A DNA stretch of 64,000 bases from Cladorhizidae sp. MBARI D1340-BT2. Its lineage: Eukaryota > Porifera > Demospongiae > Poecilosclerida > Cladorhizidae. The notes beneath the pieces were generated by a model, which was given only the letters and a program-made list of their open reading frames with translations, ran no database searches and was not told where the DNA came from. Location: contig JAQNBH010000180.1 in assembly GCA_028752905.1 (NCBI GenBank), positions 1-64,000 on the forward strand. Reading direction: 5' to 3'. The position numbers and the translations under genes are program-made. Positions 34,024 through 47,704 of this stretch are shown here, piece by piece (the first letter of the stretch is position 1; each line of letters starts with the position of its first letter).

Positions 34024-34308
34024 AGTCACGTTATTGGAATATAACCTTCTCTCTCCATATGTACCAATGTACTACATTGTATTCATATAAAATGATATTT
34101 TTTGCGCGTAATCAAATACAGCACGTTGCCATTCATCAACCACTTTAGTTATTGCAATTTGGTTTCACTCGAATCACAACTGTTAGCTTTGACAAGCTAC
34201 AAACCAATTTACAGCTTTTGATTTTTAAAAATTAGTTGTGGGGGTCTGCCAAACAGAGGAGGGTCCTGCCTTGGATGTTTTAACATGCATCTTCTGACAA
34301 AACATGCC

Positions 34309-37300
34309 TCTAGCATGGTTATATACCTAGCATGGTTATACACCTAGCATGGTTATACACGTAGCATAGTTATACACCTAGCATGGCTATACACCTAGCA
34401 TGGTTATACACCTAGCATGGTTATACACCTAGCATGGTTATATACCTAGCATGGTTATACACCAAGCATGGTTATATACCTAGCATGGTTATACACCTAC
34501 AGTAGCATGGTTATACACCTAGCATGGTTATACACCTAGCATGGTTATATACCTAGCATGGTTATACACCTAGCATGGTTATACACCTAGAATGGTTATA
34601 CACCTAGCATGGTTATATACCTAGCATGGTTATACACCTAGCATGGTTATATACCTAGCATGGTTATACACCTAGCATGGTTATACACATAGCATGGTTA
34701 TACACGTAGCATAGTTATACACCTAGCATGGTTATATACCTATCATGGTATTACACCTAGCATGGCTATACACCTAGCATGGTTATACACCTAGCATGGT
34801 TATACACCTAGCATGGTTATACACCTATCATGGTTATACACCTAGCATGGTTATACACCTAGCATGGCTATACACCTAGCATGGTTATATACCTAGCATG
34901 GTTATACACTAAGCATGGTTATATACCTAGCATGGTTATACACCTAGCATGGTTATACACCTAGCATGGTTATACAGCTAGCATGGTTATATACCTAGCA
35001 TGGTTATACACCTAGCATGGTTATACACCTAGCATGGTTATACACCTAGAATGGTTATACACCTAGCATGTTTATATATCTAGCATGGTTATATACCTAG
35101 CATGGTTATACACCTAGCATGGTTATACACCTAGCATAGTTATATACCTAGCATGGTTATATACCTAGCATGGTCATACACCTAGCATGGTTATATACCT
35201 AGCATGGTTATACACCTAGCATGGTTATACACCTAGCATGGTTATACACCTAGCATAGTTATACACCTAGCATGGTTATATACCTATCATGGTATTACAT
35301 CTAGCATGGTTATACACCTAGCATAGTTATACACCTTGCATGGTTATATACCTAGCATGGTTATACACCTAGCATGGTTATACACCTAGCATGGTATTAC
35401 ACCTATCATGGTATTACACCTAGCATGGTTATATACCTAGCATGGTTATACACCTAGCATGGTTATATACCTAGCATGGTTATACACCTAGCATGGTTAT
35501 ACACCTAGCATGGTTATACACCTAGCATGTTTATACACCTAGCATGGTTATATACCTAGCATGGTTATACACCAGGCATGGTTATATACCTAGCATGGTT
35601 ATACACCTAGCATGGTTATACACCTAGCATGGTTATACACCTAGCATGGTTATATACCTAGCATGGTTATACACCTAGCATGGTTATACAGCTAGAATGG
35701 TTTATACACCTAGCATGGTTATATACCTAGCATGGTTATACACCTAGCATGGTTATACACCTAGCATGGTTATACACCTAGCATGGTTATACACCTACAG
35801 TAGCATGGTTATACACATAGCATGGTTATACACGTAGCATAGTTATACACCTAGCATGGTTATATACCTATCATGGTATTACACCTAGCATGGCTATACA
35901 CCTAGCATGGTTATACACCTAGCATGGTTATATACCTAGCATGGTTATACACCAAGCATGGTTATATACCTAGCATGGTTATACACCTAGCATGGTTATA
36001 CACCTAGCATGGTTATACACCTAGCATGGTTATATACCTAGCATGGTTATACACCTAGCATGGTTATACACCTAGCATGGTTATACACCTAGCATGGTTA
36101 TACACCTAGCATGGTTATACACCTAGCATAGCTATATACCTAGCATGGTTATATACCTAGCATGGTCATACACCTAGCATGGTTATACACCTAGCATGGT
36201 TATATACATAGCATGGTTATACACCTAGCATAGTTATATACCTAGCACGGTTATACACCTAGCATGGTTATACACCTAGCATGTTTATACAGCTAGCATG
36301 GTTATATACCTAGAATGGTTATACACCTAGCATGGTTATATACCTAGCATGGTTATACACCTAGCATGGTTATACACCTAGCATGGTATTACACCTATCA
36401 TGGTATTACACCTAGCATGGTTATACACCTAGCATGTTTATACACCTAGCATGGTTATATACCTAGCATGGTTATACACCAAGCATGGTTATATACCTAG
36501 CATGGTTATACACCTAGCATGGTTATACACCTAGCATGGTTATACACCTAGCATGGTTATATACCTAGCATGGTTATACACCTAGCATGGTTATACACCT
36601 AGCATGGTTATACACCTAGAATGGTTATACACCTAGCATGTTTATATACCTAGCATGGTTATATACCTAGCATGGTTATACACCTAGCATGGTTATACAC
36701 CTAGCATAGTTATATACCTAGCATGGTTATATACCTAGCATGGTCATAACCCTAGCATGGTTATATACCTAGCATGGTTATACACCTAGCATGGTATTAC
36801 ACCTATCATGGTATTACACCTAGCATGGTTATATACCTAGCATGGTTATACACCTAGCATGGTTATACACCTAGCATGGTTATACACCTAGCATGGTTAT
36901 ACACCTAGCATGGTTATACACCTAGCATGGCTATACACCTAGCATGGTTATACACCTAGCATGGTTATATACCTAGCATGGTTATACACCCATGTAGCAT
37001 AGTTATACACCTAGCATGGTTATACACCTATGTAGCATGGTTATATACCTTGCATGTTTATACACCTAGCATGGTTATATACCTAGCATGGTTATACACC
37101 TAGCATGGTGATACACCTAGCATGGTTATACACCTAGCATGGTTATACACCTAGCATGGTTATACACCTAGCATAGTTATACACCTAGCATGGTTATATA
37201 CCTATCATGGTATTACACCTATCATGGTATTACACCTAGCATGGTTATATACCTAGCATGGTTATACACCTAGCATGGTATTACACCTATCATGGTATTA

Positions 37301-39525
37301 CACCTAGCATGGTTATACACCTAGCATGGTTATACACCTAGCATGGTGATACACCTAGCATGGTTATACACCTAGCATGGTTATACACCTAGCATGGTTA
37401 TACACCTAGCATGGTTATACACCTAGCATGGTTATACACCTAGCATGGTTATACACCTAGCATGGTTATACACCTAGCATGGTTATACACCTAGCATGGT
37501 GATACACCTAGCATGGTTATACACCTAGCATGGTTATACACCTACCTTGGTTATACACCTAGCATAGTTATACACCTAGCATGGTTATATACCTATCATG
37601 GTATTACACCTAGCATGGCTATACACCTAGCATGGCTATACACATAGCATGGTTATACACCTCGCATGGTAATACACCTAGCATGGTTATACACCTAGCA
37701 TGGTTATATACCTAGCATGGTTATACACCTAGCATGGTTATACACCTAGCATGGTTATACACCTAGAATGGTTATACACCTAGCATGTTTATATACCTAG
37801 CATGGTTATATACCTAGCATGGTTATACACCTAGCATGGTTATACACCTAGCATAGTTATATACCTAGCATGGTTATATACATAGCATGGTCATACACCT
37901 AGCATGGTTATATACCTAGCATGGTTATACACCTAGCATGGTATTACACCTATCATGGTATTACACCTAGCATGGTTATACACCTACATGTAGCATGGTT
38001 ATACACCTAGCATGGTATTACACCTATCATGGTATTACACCTAGCATGGTTATATACCTAGCATGGTTATACACCTAGCATGGTTATACACCTAGCATGG
38101 TTATACACCTAGCATGGTTATACACCTAGCATGGTTATACACCTAGCATGGCTATACACCTAGCATGGTTATACACCTAGCATGGTTATACACCTAGCAT
38201 GGTTATACACCTAGCATGGTTATACACCTAGCATGGTTATATACCTAGCATGGTTATATACCTAGCATAGTTATACACCTATGTAGCATGGTTATATACC
38301 TTGCATGTTTATACACCTAGCATGGTTATATATCTAGAATGGTTATACACCTAGCATGGTTATACACCTAGCATGGTGATACACCTAGCATGGTTATACA
38401 CCTAGCATGGTTATACACCTAGCATGGTTATACACCTAGCATGGTTATACACCTAGCATGGTTATATACCTATCATGGTATTACACCTATCATGGTATTA
38501 CACCTAGCATGGTGATACACCTAGCATGGTTATACACCTAGCATGGTTATACACCTTGCATGGTTATACACCTAGCATGGTTATACACCTAGCATGGTTA
38601 TACACCTAGCATGGTTATACACCTAGCATGGTTATACACCTAGCATGCTTATACACCTAGCATGGTGATACACCTAGCATGGTGATACACCTAGCATGGT
38701 TATACACCTAGCATGGTTATACACCTAGCATAGTTATACACCTAGCATGGTTATATACCTATCATGGTATTACACCTAGCATGGCTATACACCTAGCATG
38801 GCTATACACCTAGCATGGTTATACACCTCGCATGGTAATACACCTAGTATGGTTATATACCTAGCATGGTTATACACCTAGCATAGTTATACACCTAGCA
38901 TGGTTATATACCTAGCATGGTTATACACCTAGCATGGTTATAGACCTAGCATGGTTATACACCTAGCATGGTTATACACCTAGCATGTTTATACACCTAG
39001 CATGGTTATACACCTAGCATGGTTATACACCTAGCATGGTTATACACCTAGCATGGTTATACACCTAGCATGGTTATACACCTAGCATGGTTATATACCT
39101 AGAATGGTTATATACCTAGCATGGTTATACACCTAGCATGGTTATACACCTAGCATGGTTATACACCTAGCATGGTTATATACCTAGCATGATTATACAC
39201 CTAGCATGGTTATACACCTAGCATGGTTATACACCTAGCATGGCTATACACCTAGCATGGCTATACACCTAGCATGGTTATATACCTAGCATGGTTATAC
39301 ACCTAGCATGGTTATACACCTAGCATGGTTATACACCGAGCATAGTTATATACCTAACATGGTTATATACCTAGCATGGTCATACACCTAGCATGGTTAT
39401 ACACCTAGCATGGTTATATACCTAGCATGGTTATACACCTAGCATAGTTATACACCTAGCATGGTTATACACCTAGCATGGTTATACACCTAGCATGTTT
39501 ATACACCTAGTATGGTTATATACCT
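34309..39525. repeat. 17-bp satellite, module D copy 2
   Basis: About 305 monomers of ACCTAGCATGGTTATAC and variants. It starts with the same monomers as copies 1 and 3, then diverges in variant order after about five units. Variants frequent here are GGTTATATACC, CACCAAGCATGG and TATCATGGTATTAC pairs; CTATGTAGCATGG insertions also occur. GGCTATAC units are rarer than in copy 1. It runs directly into module E at CCTAGTAGTAGTGG with no spacer. Confidence 0.97.
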
Positions 39526-39831
39526 AGTAGTAGTGGATCGTTGCATGTATGGCCCTGTTCAGCCAGTAGTGGAAACAGTTAGTCGAGGGAATGCACTGCT
39601 GAAGTTCGAGTGTGAAGCAAAAGTGATAATCAATTTCAAGTATTTTTCTTTAAGAAAATGCAATAAAACCCAACTTTTAACCATTATTGTACTATATATT
39701 GTAGTATTTGAACAAATTTTAATGAAAAAAGATTCAATTGATTAAAATATTAAAATATTGAAGTATTTACATTTGATTTTACCGTTTAGGTTATTTTTAA
39801 ACGGGTGGTTTTTTTTTAACCCCCAACCGGC

Positions 39832-39863
39832 TTTTTTTTACCCCTTTCATGGGGTAAAAAAAA
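39832..39863. other. 13-bp hairpin TTTTTTTTACCCC / GGGGTAAAAAAAA
   Basis: A perfect 13-bp stem with loop TTTCAT. It lies within a region of repeated T-run plus ACCCC motifs (near 39,815, 39,840 and 40,030). The copy near 60,200-60,232 keeps it. Confidence 0.65.
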
Positions 39864-40270
39864 AACACCATATTTTTATTAATATTTCATTATAGGACAT
39901 GGGATATATTTTTTTAATTTATGTAGTCATCATTTGATAGTAAAGTACTAGAGGATGGCACATGTGTTTTTAGTAAATCCTTTACTCTGGCTCTTAAAAG
40001 GTAAAGTTAAGGGAAACGGCTTTTTTTTAACCCCAATTGACTATATTGGACGTACCCACACTCTGTTCTGCCTTCTCCTATTCCTCCTCCTACGCCTCCT
40101 GAGCAAAAGAATCAAAATAATAGCCTGCTTCACTGCCGAACTTCGAGTCATAAGTCATAGCGTAGTCGAGGGTGTGGCAAGGTAAAGGGTCGTTCCTCAA
40201 TTGGGCTTGCAGTGACGGAACTAAACGGGCTAATTTGTGACTTCGTTGTGGTTGCCGTTTAAAATCTTTG

Positions 40271-40510
40271 TCACTGAAGTTGGACAGGCCACAAGGTGAA
40301 ACTTAACGCTACATGGGTTAGTGACGGCTTACTCTCCTGCAATGCTGGTGAAGAAGCAAGTCTGTGATTGAGTTGATCTAATACTGGTAAAGGGTGGCTA
40401 AAGTAGTAGACTTGTTGGTTGATGTGTTGCTCTAGGCACTCCAGCCTACCTCTCAATATGCACACATGGAGAGGGTCTGGGCAAACTGGCAGCATAGCTT
40501 TGTGCTGCAC
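40271..40510 (-). other. Conserved minus-strand open segment in E, unknown
   Basis: A 79-codon frame containing LRGRLECLEQHINQQVYYF, then LPVLDQLNHRLASSPALQE. The copy at 60,635-60,874 is also open and differs at one residue, H to L after YYFS. The middle 45 residues look like a helical, coiled-coil-like exon, and a GTAAG donor follows QES at the DNA level. I cannot name the family, and the ends of the frame look non-coding. Confidence 0.28.
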
Positions 40511-40765
40511 AATGCACAGAATCCATGGTCATGCACTACCCACATTTGCTACCTGCAACAGGGGCACCTTCTTCATGACTACATTTAATAACAGCACTGC
40601 TATCCCATAGTTTATGGTTGCTAGGGACATCTCTGATGGTTGCTAGAGATTAACTTGAAAACTGTCATTAAAAGACAGATCCTTCTCGTTGACCTTTGAC
40701 CTTGCACCTTATCCCTTGCTAAGGGTCAACTTGGGAAATGCTCTGTCAAGTTATGTTCATGCCAC

Positions 40766-40981
40766 CTAATTAGGACTTTGACCTTTAACAGTTATTTTGT
40801 TCACACACATACAGACATTGAGGAGGTGATAATACAACTTAGTTGGTGTGACTATACTGCTGAGGTATTTCTTGAAGATGTCCACATACGACAGGTGAGC
40901 ACACGCCAGAAATACTTTACACACGTCCCCTTGGTACACTTTGCTTGAGGTGGAGGTCCGTATGGGGAGGGAGGGGCACAT
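40766..40981 (-). other. Second minus-strand open segment in E, unknown
   Basis: A 71-codon frame with SKVYQGDVCKVFLACAHLSY and VDIFKKYLSSIVTPTKLYYH. The copy at 61,158-61,340 is open but shorter, with small substitutions. It lies upstream of the 40,271-40,510 segment on the same strand, so the two could be exons of one decayed host gene. Unidentified. Confidence 0.22.
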
Positions 40982-41142
40982 TTCTCTGTGTGTATGTCAG
41001 CGTATAAGACTTGGGTGAAGAGGTGTGGTCAGTGTGTTACTATGTATATTATATATATATATGTATATATGTCCGAATGCAATGACTAAGGTTAGGTTTG
41101 GACAATGACTAGGGTTAGGGCTTGGACAATGTCTGTGTGCTA

Positions 41143-44100
41143 GACACACACCAACTAGCATGGCAGTACAGGTAGGACTACACACCAACTAGCATGGCAG
41201 TACAGGTAGGACTATACACCAACTAGCATGGCAGTACAGGTAGGACTACACACCAACTAGCATGGCAGTACAGGTAGGACTATACACCAACTAGCATGGC
41301 AGTACAGGTAGGACTACACACCAACTAGCATGGCAGTACAGGTAGGACTACACACCAACTAGCATGGCAGTACAGGTAGGACTACACACCAACTAGCATG
41401 GCAGCACAGGTAGGACTACACACCAACTAGCATGGCAGTACAGGTAGGACTACACACCAACTAGCATGGCAGTACAGGTAGGACTACACACCAACTAGCA
41501 TGGCAGTACAGGTAGGACTACACACCAACTAGCATGGCAGTACAGGTAGGACTACACACCAACTAGCATGGCAGTACAGGTAGGACTACACACCAACTAG
41601 CATGGCAGTACAGGTAGGACTACACACCAACTAGCATGGCAGTACAGGTAGGACTATACACCAACTAGCATGGCAGTACAGGTAGGACTACACACCAACT
41701 AGCATGGCAGTACAGGTAGGACTACACACCAACTAGCATGGCAGTACAGGTAGGACTACACACCAACTAGCATGGCAGTACAGGTAGGACTACACACCAA
41801 CTATCATGGCAGTACAGGTAGGACTACACACCAACTAGCATGGCAGTACAGGTAGGACTACACACCAACTAGCATGGCAGTACAGGTAGGACTACACACC
41901 AACTAGCATGGCAGTACAGGTAGGACTACACACCAACTAGCATGGCAGTACAGGTAGGACTACACACCAACTAGCATGGCAGTACAGGTAGGACTACACA
42001 CCAACTAGCATAGGTAGGACTATACACCAACTAGCATGGCAGTACAGGTAGGACTATACACCAACTAGCATGGCAGTACAGGTAGGACTACACACCAACT
42101 ATCATGGCAGTACAGGTAGGACTATACACCAACTAGCATGGCAGTACAGGTAGGACTACACACCAACTAGCATGGCAGTACAGGTAGGACTACACACCAA
42201 CTAGCATGGCAGTACAGGTAGGACTACACACCAACTAGCATGGCAGTACAGGTAGGACTACACACCAACTAGCATGGCAGTACAGGTAGGACTATACACC
42301 AACTAGCATGGCAGTACAGGTAGGACTACACACCAACTAGCATGGCAGTACAGGTAGGACTACACACCAACTAGCATGGCAGTACAGGCAGGACTATACA
42401 CCAACTAGCATGGCAGTACAGGTAGGACTACACACCAACTAGCATGGCAGTACAGGTAGGACTACACACCAACTAACATGGCAGTACAGGTAGGACTACA
42501 CACCAACTAGCATGGCAGTACAGGTAGGACTACACACCAACTAGCATGGCAGTACAGGTAGGACTACACACCAACTAGCATGGCAGTACAGGTAGGACTA
42601 TACACCAACTAGCATGGAAGTACAGGCAGGACTACACACCAACTAGCATGGCAGTACAGGTAGGACTACACACCAACTAGCATGGCAGTACAGGTAGGAC
42701 TACACACCAACTAGCATGGCAGTACAGGTAGGACTACACACCAACTATCATGGCAGTACAGGTAGGACTACACACCAACTAGCATGGCAGTACAGGTAGG
42801 ACTACACACCAACTAGCATGGCAGTACAGGTAGGACTACACACCAACTAGCATGGCAGTACAGGTAGGACTACACACCAACTAGCATGGCAGTACAGGTA
42901 GGACTACACACCAACTAGCATGGCAGTACAGGTAGGACTACACACCAACTAGCATAGGTAGGACTATACACCAACTAGCATGGCAGTACAGGTAGGACTA
43001 TACACCAACTAGCATGGCAGTACAGGTAGGACTACACACCAACTATCATGGCAGTACAGGTAGGACTATACACCAACTAGCATGGCAGTACAGGTAGGAC
43101 TACACACCAACTAGCATGGCAGTACAGGTAGGACTACACACCAACTAGCATGGCAGTACAGGTAGGACTACACACCAACTAGCATGGCAGTACAGGTAGG
43201 ACTACACACCAACTAGCATGGCAGTACAGGCAGGACTATACACCAACTAGCATGGCAGTACAGGTAGGACTACACACCAACTAGCATGGCAGTACAGGTA
43301 GGACTACACACCAACTAGCATGGCAGTACAGGTAGGACTACACACCAACTAGCATGGCAGTACAGGTAGGACTATACACCAACTAGCATGGCAGTACAGG
43401 TAGGACTACACACCAACTAGCATGGCAGTACAGGTAGGACTACACACCAACTAGCATGGCAGTACAGGTAGGACTACACACCAACTAGCATGGCAGTACA
43501 GGCAGGACTATACACCAACTAGCATGGCAGTACAGGTAGGACTACACACCAACTAGCATGGCAGTACAGGTAGGACTATACACCAACTAGCATGGCAGTA
43601 CAGGTAGGACTACACACCAACTAGCATGGCAGTACAGGTAGGACTACACACCAACTAGCATGGCAGTACAGGCAGGACTACACACCAACTAGCATGGCAG
43701 TACAGGTAGGACTACACACCAACTAGCATGGCAGTACAGGCAGGACTACACACCAACTAGCATGGCAGTACAGGTAGGACTATACACCAACTAGCATGGC
43801 AGTACAGGTAGGACTACACACCAACTAGCATGGCAGTACAGGCAGGACTATACACCAACTAGCATGGCAGTACAGGTACATAGGACTATACACCAACTAG
43901 CATGGCAGTACAGGTAGGACTACACACCAACTAGCATGGCAGTACAGGTAGGACTACACACCAACTAGCATGGCAGTACAGGTACTGTAGGACTATACAC
44001 CAACTAGCATGGCAGTACAGGTAGGACTACACACCAACTAGCATGGCAGTACAGGTAGGACTACACACCAACTAGCATGGCAGTACAAGTAGGACTACAC

Positions 44101-44974
44101 ACCAACTAGCATGGCAGTACAGGTAGGACTACACATCAACTAGCATGGCAGTACAGGTAGGACTACACACCAACTAGCATGGCAGTACAGATAGGACTAC
44201 ACACCAACTAGCATGGCAGTACAGGTAGGACTACACACCAACTAGCATGGCAGTACAGGTAGGACTACACACCAACTAGCATGGCAGTACAGGTAGGACT
44301 ACACACCAACTAGCATGGCAGTACAGGTAGGACTATACACCAACTAGCATGGCAGTACAGGTAGGACTATACACCAACTAGCATGGCAGTACAGGTAGGA
44401 CTACACACCAACTAGCATGGCAGTACAGGTAGGACTACACACCAACTAGCATGGCAGTACAGGTAGGACTACACACCAACTAGCATGGCAGTACAGGTAG
44501 GACTACACACCAACTAGCATGGCAGTACAGGTAGGACTACACACCAACTAGCATGGCAGTACAGGTAGGACTACACACCAACTAGCATGGCAGTACAGGT
44601 AGGACTACACACCAACTAGCATGGCAGTACAGGTAGGACTACACACCAACTAGCATGACAGTACAGGTAGGACTACACACCAACTAGCATGGCAGTACAG
44701 GTAGGACTACACACCAACTAGCATGGCAGTACAGGTAGGACTACACACCAACTAGCATGGCAGTACAGGCAGGACTATACACCAACTAGCATGGTAGTAC
44801 AGGTAGGACTACACACCAACTATGTAGCATGGCAGTACAGGAAGGACTACACACCAACTAGCATGGCAGTACAGGTAGGACTACACACCAACTAACATGG
44901 CAGTACAGGTAGGACTGACTACACACCAACTAGCATGGCAGTACAGGTAGGACTGACTACATACCAACTAGACT
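41143..44974. repeat. 34-bp satellite, module F copy 1
   Basis: About 112 monomers of ACTACACACCAACTAGCATG followed by GCAGTACAGGTAGG. Common variants are ACTATACACC, ACAGGCAGG and CTATCATGG. The last units carry an extra GACT (AGGACTGACTAC), as do the last units of the second F array. It leads into G at CCAACTAGACTTGGTCC in both copies. Confidence 0.97.
41801..43050. repeat. 944-bp higher-order duplication in F copy 1
   Basis: Rare variants recur exactly 944 bp apart: CTATCATGG at 41,801/42,745 and 42,099/43,043, and a shortened 26-bp monomer CCAACTAGCATAGGTAGG at 42,001/42,945. The distance equals 27 monomers of 34 bp plus one of 26 bp. Confidence 0.88.
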
Positions 44975-46782
44975 TGGTCCTTTACCTATCAGTATAGAGA
45001 ACAAACATTTACAGGACCCTTTACCTATCAGTGTAGAGAACAAACATTTACTTGACCCTTTACCCTTTACCTATCAGTGTAGAGAACAAACATTTACAGG
45101 ACCCTTTACCTATCAATGTAGAGAATAAACATTTACAGGACCCTTTACCTATCAGTGTAGAGAACAAACATTTACTACCCTTTAGCTATCAATGAGCTAT
45201 CAATGTCAATGAGCTATCAATGTAGAGAATAAACATTTACAGGACCCTTTACCTATCAGTGCAGAGAACAAATATTTACAGGACCCTTTACCTATCAGTG
45301 TAGAGAACACACATTTACGGAACCCTTTACCTATAAACATTTACAGGACCCTTTACCTATCAGTGTAGAGAACAAATATTTACAGGACCCTTTACCTATC
45401 AGTGTAGAGAACAAACATTTACAGGACCCTTTACCCTTTACCTATCAATGCCCTTTACCTATCAATGTAGAGAATAAACATTTACAGGACTGTTTACCTA
45501 TCAATGTAGAGAATAAAATTGAATAAACATTTACAGGACCCTTTACCTATCAATGTAGAGATGTAGAGAACAAACATTTACAGAACCCTTTACCTATCAG
45601 TGTAGAGAATAAACATTTACAGGACCCTTTACCTATCAGTGTAGAGAACAAACATTTACAGAACCCTTTACCTATCAATGTAGAGAATAAACATTTACAG
45701 AACCCTTTACCTATCAGTGTAGAGAACAAACAATTACTTGACCCTTTTTAGCTATCAGTGTAGAGAATAAACATTTACAGGACCCTTTACCTACACTGAT
45801 AGGCCCTTTACCTATCAGTGTAGAGAATAAACATTTACAGGACCCTTTACCTATCAGTGTAGAGAACAAACATTTACAGGACCCTTTACCTATCAGTGTA
45901 GAGAACAAACATTTACAGGACCCTTTACCTATCAGTGTAGAGAACAAATATTTACAGGACCCTTTACCTATCAGTGTAGAGAACAAACATTTACAGGACC
46001 CTTTACCTATCAATGTAGAGAAAATAAACATTTACAGAACCATTTACCTATCAGTGTAGAGAACAAACATTTACAGGACCCTTTACCTATCAATGTAGAG
46101 AACAAACATTTACAGGACCCTTTACCTATCAGTGTAGAGAACAAATATTTACAGGACCCTTTACCTATCAATGTAGAGAACAAACATTTACAGGACCCTT
46201 TACCTATCAGTGTAGAGAACAAATATTTACTGGGTCCTTTACCTATCAGTATAGAGAACAAACATTTACAGGACCCTTTATCTATCAGTGTAGAGAATAA
46301 ACATTTACAGGACTGTTTACCTATCAATTTAGAGGGGGAAACATTTTCATTTCCCTTTACCTATCAATGTAGAGATCAAACATTTACTTGACCCTTTACC
46401 TATATATCAATATCAGTGTAGAGAACAAACATTTACTTGACCCTTTACCTATCAGTGTAGAGAACCTATCAGTGTAGAGAATGGAGAACAAACATTTACA
46501 GGACCCTTTACCTATCAGTGTAGAGAACAAATATTTACAGGACCCTTTACCTATCAGTGTAGAGAACAAATATTACAGGACCCTTTACCTATCAGTGTAG
46601 AGAACAAACATTTGCTTGACCCTTTACCTATCAGTGTAGAGAACAAACATTTACAGGACCCTTTACCTATCAGTGTAGACAACAAACATTTACTGGACCC
46701 TTTACCTATCAGTGTAGAGAACAAATATTTACTGGGTCCTTTACCTATCAATGTAGAGAACAAACATTACGGGACCCTTTAC
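44975..46782. repeat. 39-bp satellite, module G copy 2
   Basis: About 45 monomers of TTTACAGGACCCTTTACCTA then TCAGTGTAGAGAACAAACA. Variants are CAATGTAGAGAATAAAC, ACTTGACCC and ACTGGGTCC. Several units are shortened or locally reduplicated (for example near 45,180-45,230, 45,430 and 46,400). It exits into module H with ACCCTTTACATAATACATCT. Confidence 0.96.
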
Positions 46783-47190
46783 ATAATACATCTCGCTGAA
46801 ATTTGATGCTGGTGGAGCTTTTATCACCTAACCCAAATGTGAGCTTACCAAGCACTCTACTATTATGCACAGAGTAGCAAAGGGCAAAGTTACAGCCCTG
46901 GACATTGAGTTATTCTGAATGTCATATTTATGTTTTAATTTTGCACAAATTTACAATGACATGGTACAATTACTCCAGGCAAGCACTCCATTGATGTGGC
47001 TATTCGGTAAAGTATCTCTCACTCTGGCTGCTGTCATCAGCCTTCGAGGTCTGTCATGAAAAAGGTGCTGGATGTTTAGAGGAACAACCTTTATATTTAA
47101 GAGGAACTTGTTCTTTATATATATATAAAATATATTATATATGGATTTAAAACTTTCTAACTTACAAACCTTTTGTGCGCTTCACATGCG
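46783..47190. other. Unique spacer, module H copy 2
   Basis: Nearly identical to 13,169-13,572. It carries the same minus-strand open segment (about 46,951-47,086). It leaves the shared sequence at CTTCACATGCG, continuing into TATATATACCC rather than the hAT relic. Confidence 0.85.
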
Positions 47191-47704
47191 TATATATACC
47201 CAATATTTATACATGTGAGGCCATATATATATGAATGTTGCTTAAATAATTACTTATATGTGTCTATTTTATATGCCCTATATACACACCTGATCCCCTA
47301 ACATACATACATTTACTCTCTACTCAGTATAATGCATATAATGTCTTTACTACTAGTTCATAGATGCAATCATGTATTCTTCTTACATTTTCTAAATGAC
47401 ATGTCTCTATAATTACATTCATGACGTCTTATAACCACCTATAATTAGATTTGTGCCTATAACTACATTCACTCCCTTATTTTCACATATCCATGTCACA
47501 TATCCATGTAATTATTTCATGCATATTTTTTATAATGTTCCCATATAATTACGTGCACCCGCTTTAATTACATGCATGTATATGTTCCTATAAAAATCTA
47601 AAATTTACTTAACTTCTAGTGTAAATCCTCATAGTGCTCTCTGAAACATGCATCATAGAACATATACATGCATGTAATGTATATGTCTAAAATTCTCAAC
47701 TTCT
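47191..47704. other. Spacer L, left part
   Basis: AT-rich unique sequence with scattered CATGCATGTATATG and ACATTCATGACG-type motifs. Two degenerate precursors of the following 34-bp repeat lie near 47,620-47,660 and 47,695-47,740. No gene. Confidence 0.55.

Larger units (their letters stand above)
39526..41142. other. Unique spacer, module E copy 1
   Basis: Unique sequence matched by 59,886-61,502 at high identity (constant offset 20,360 at both ends). It opens with a plus-strand open stretch, VDRCMYGPVQPVVETVSRGN then ALLKFECEAKV, that is open in both copies but unidentified. It also has a T/A hairpin at 39,832-39,863, minus-strand open segments listed separately, a TA microsatellite near 41,045-41,065 and two imperfect copies of GACAATGACTAGGGTTAGG-like sequence before the F satellite. 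Confidence 0.75.

Noticed and set aside
41080..41135. GGTTAGG/GGGTTAGGG near the E to F boundary (also near 61,445-61,490) as interstitial telomere sequence
   Set aside because: Only one or two hexamer-like units in a longer unrelated duplication; not an array.
45714..46806. Plus and minus frames in G copy 2 (for example LDPLPISVENKH repeats)
   Set aside because: By-products of the 39-bp period.
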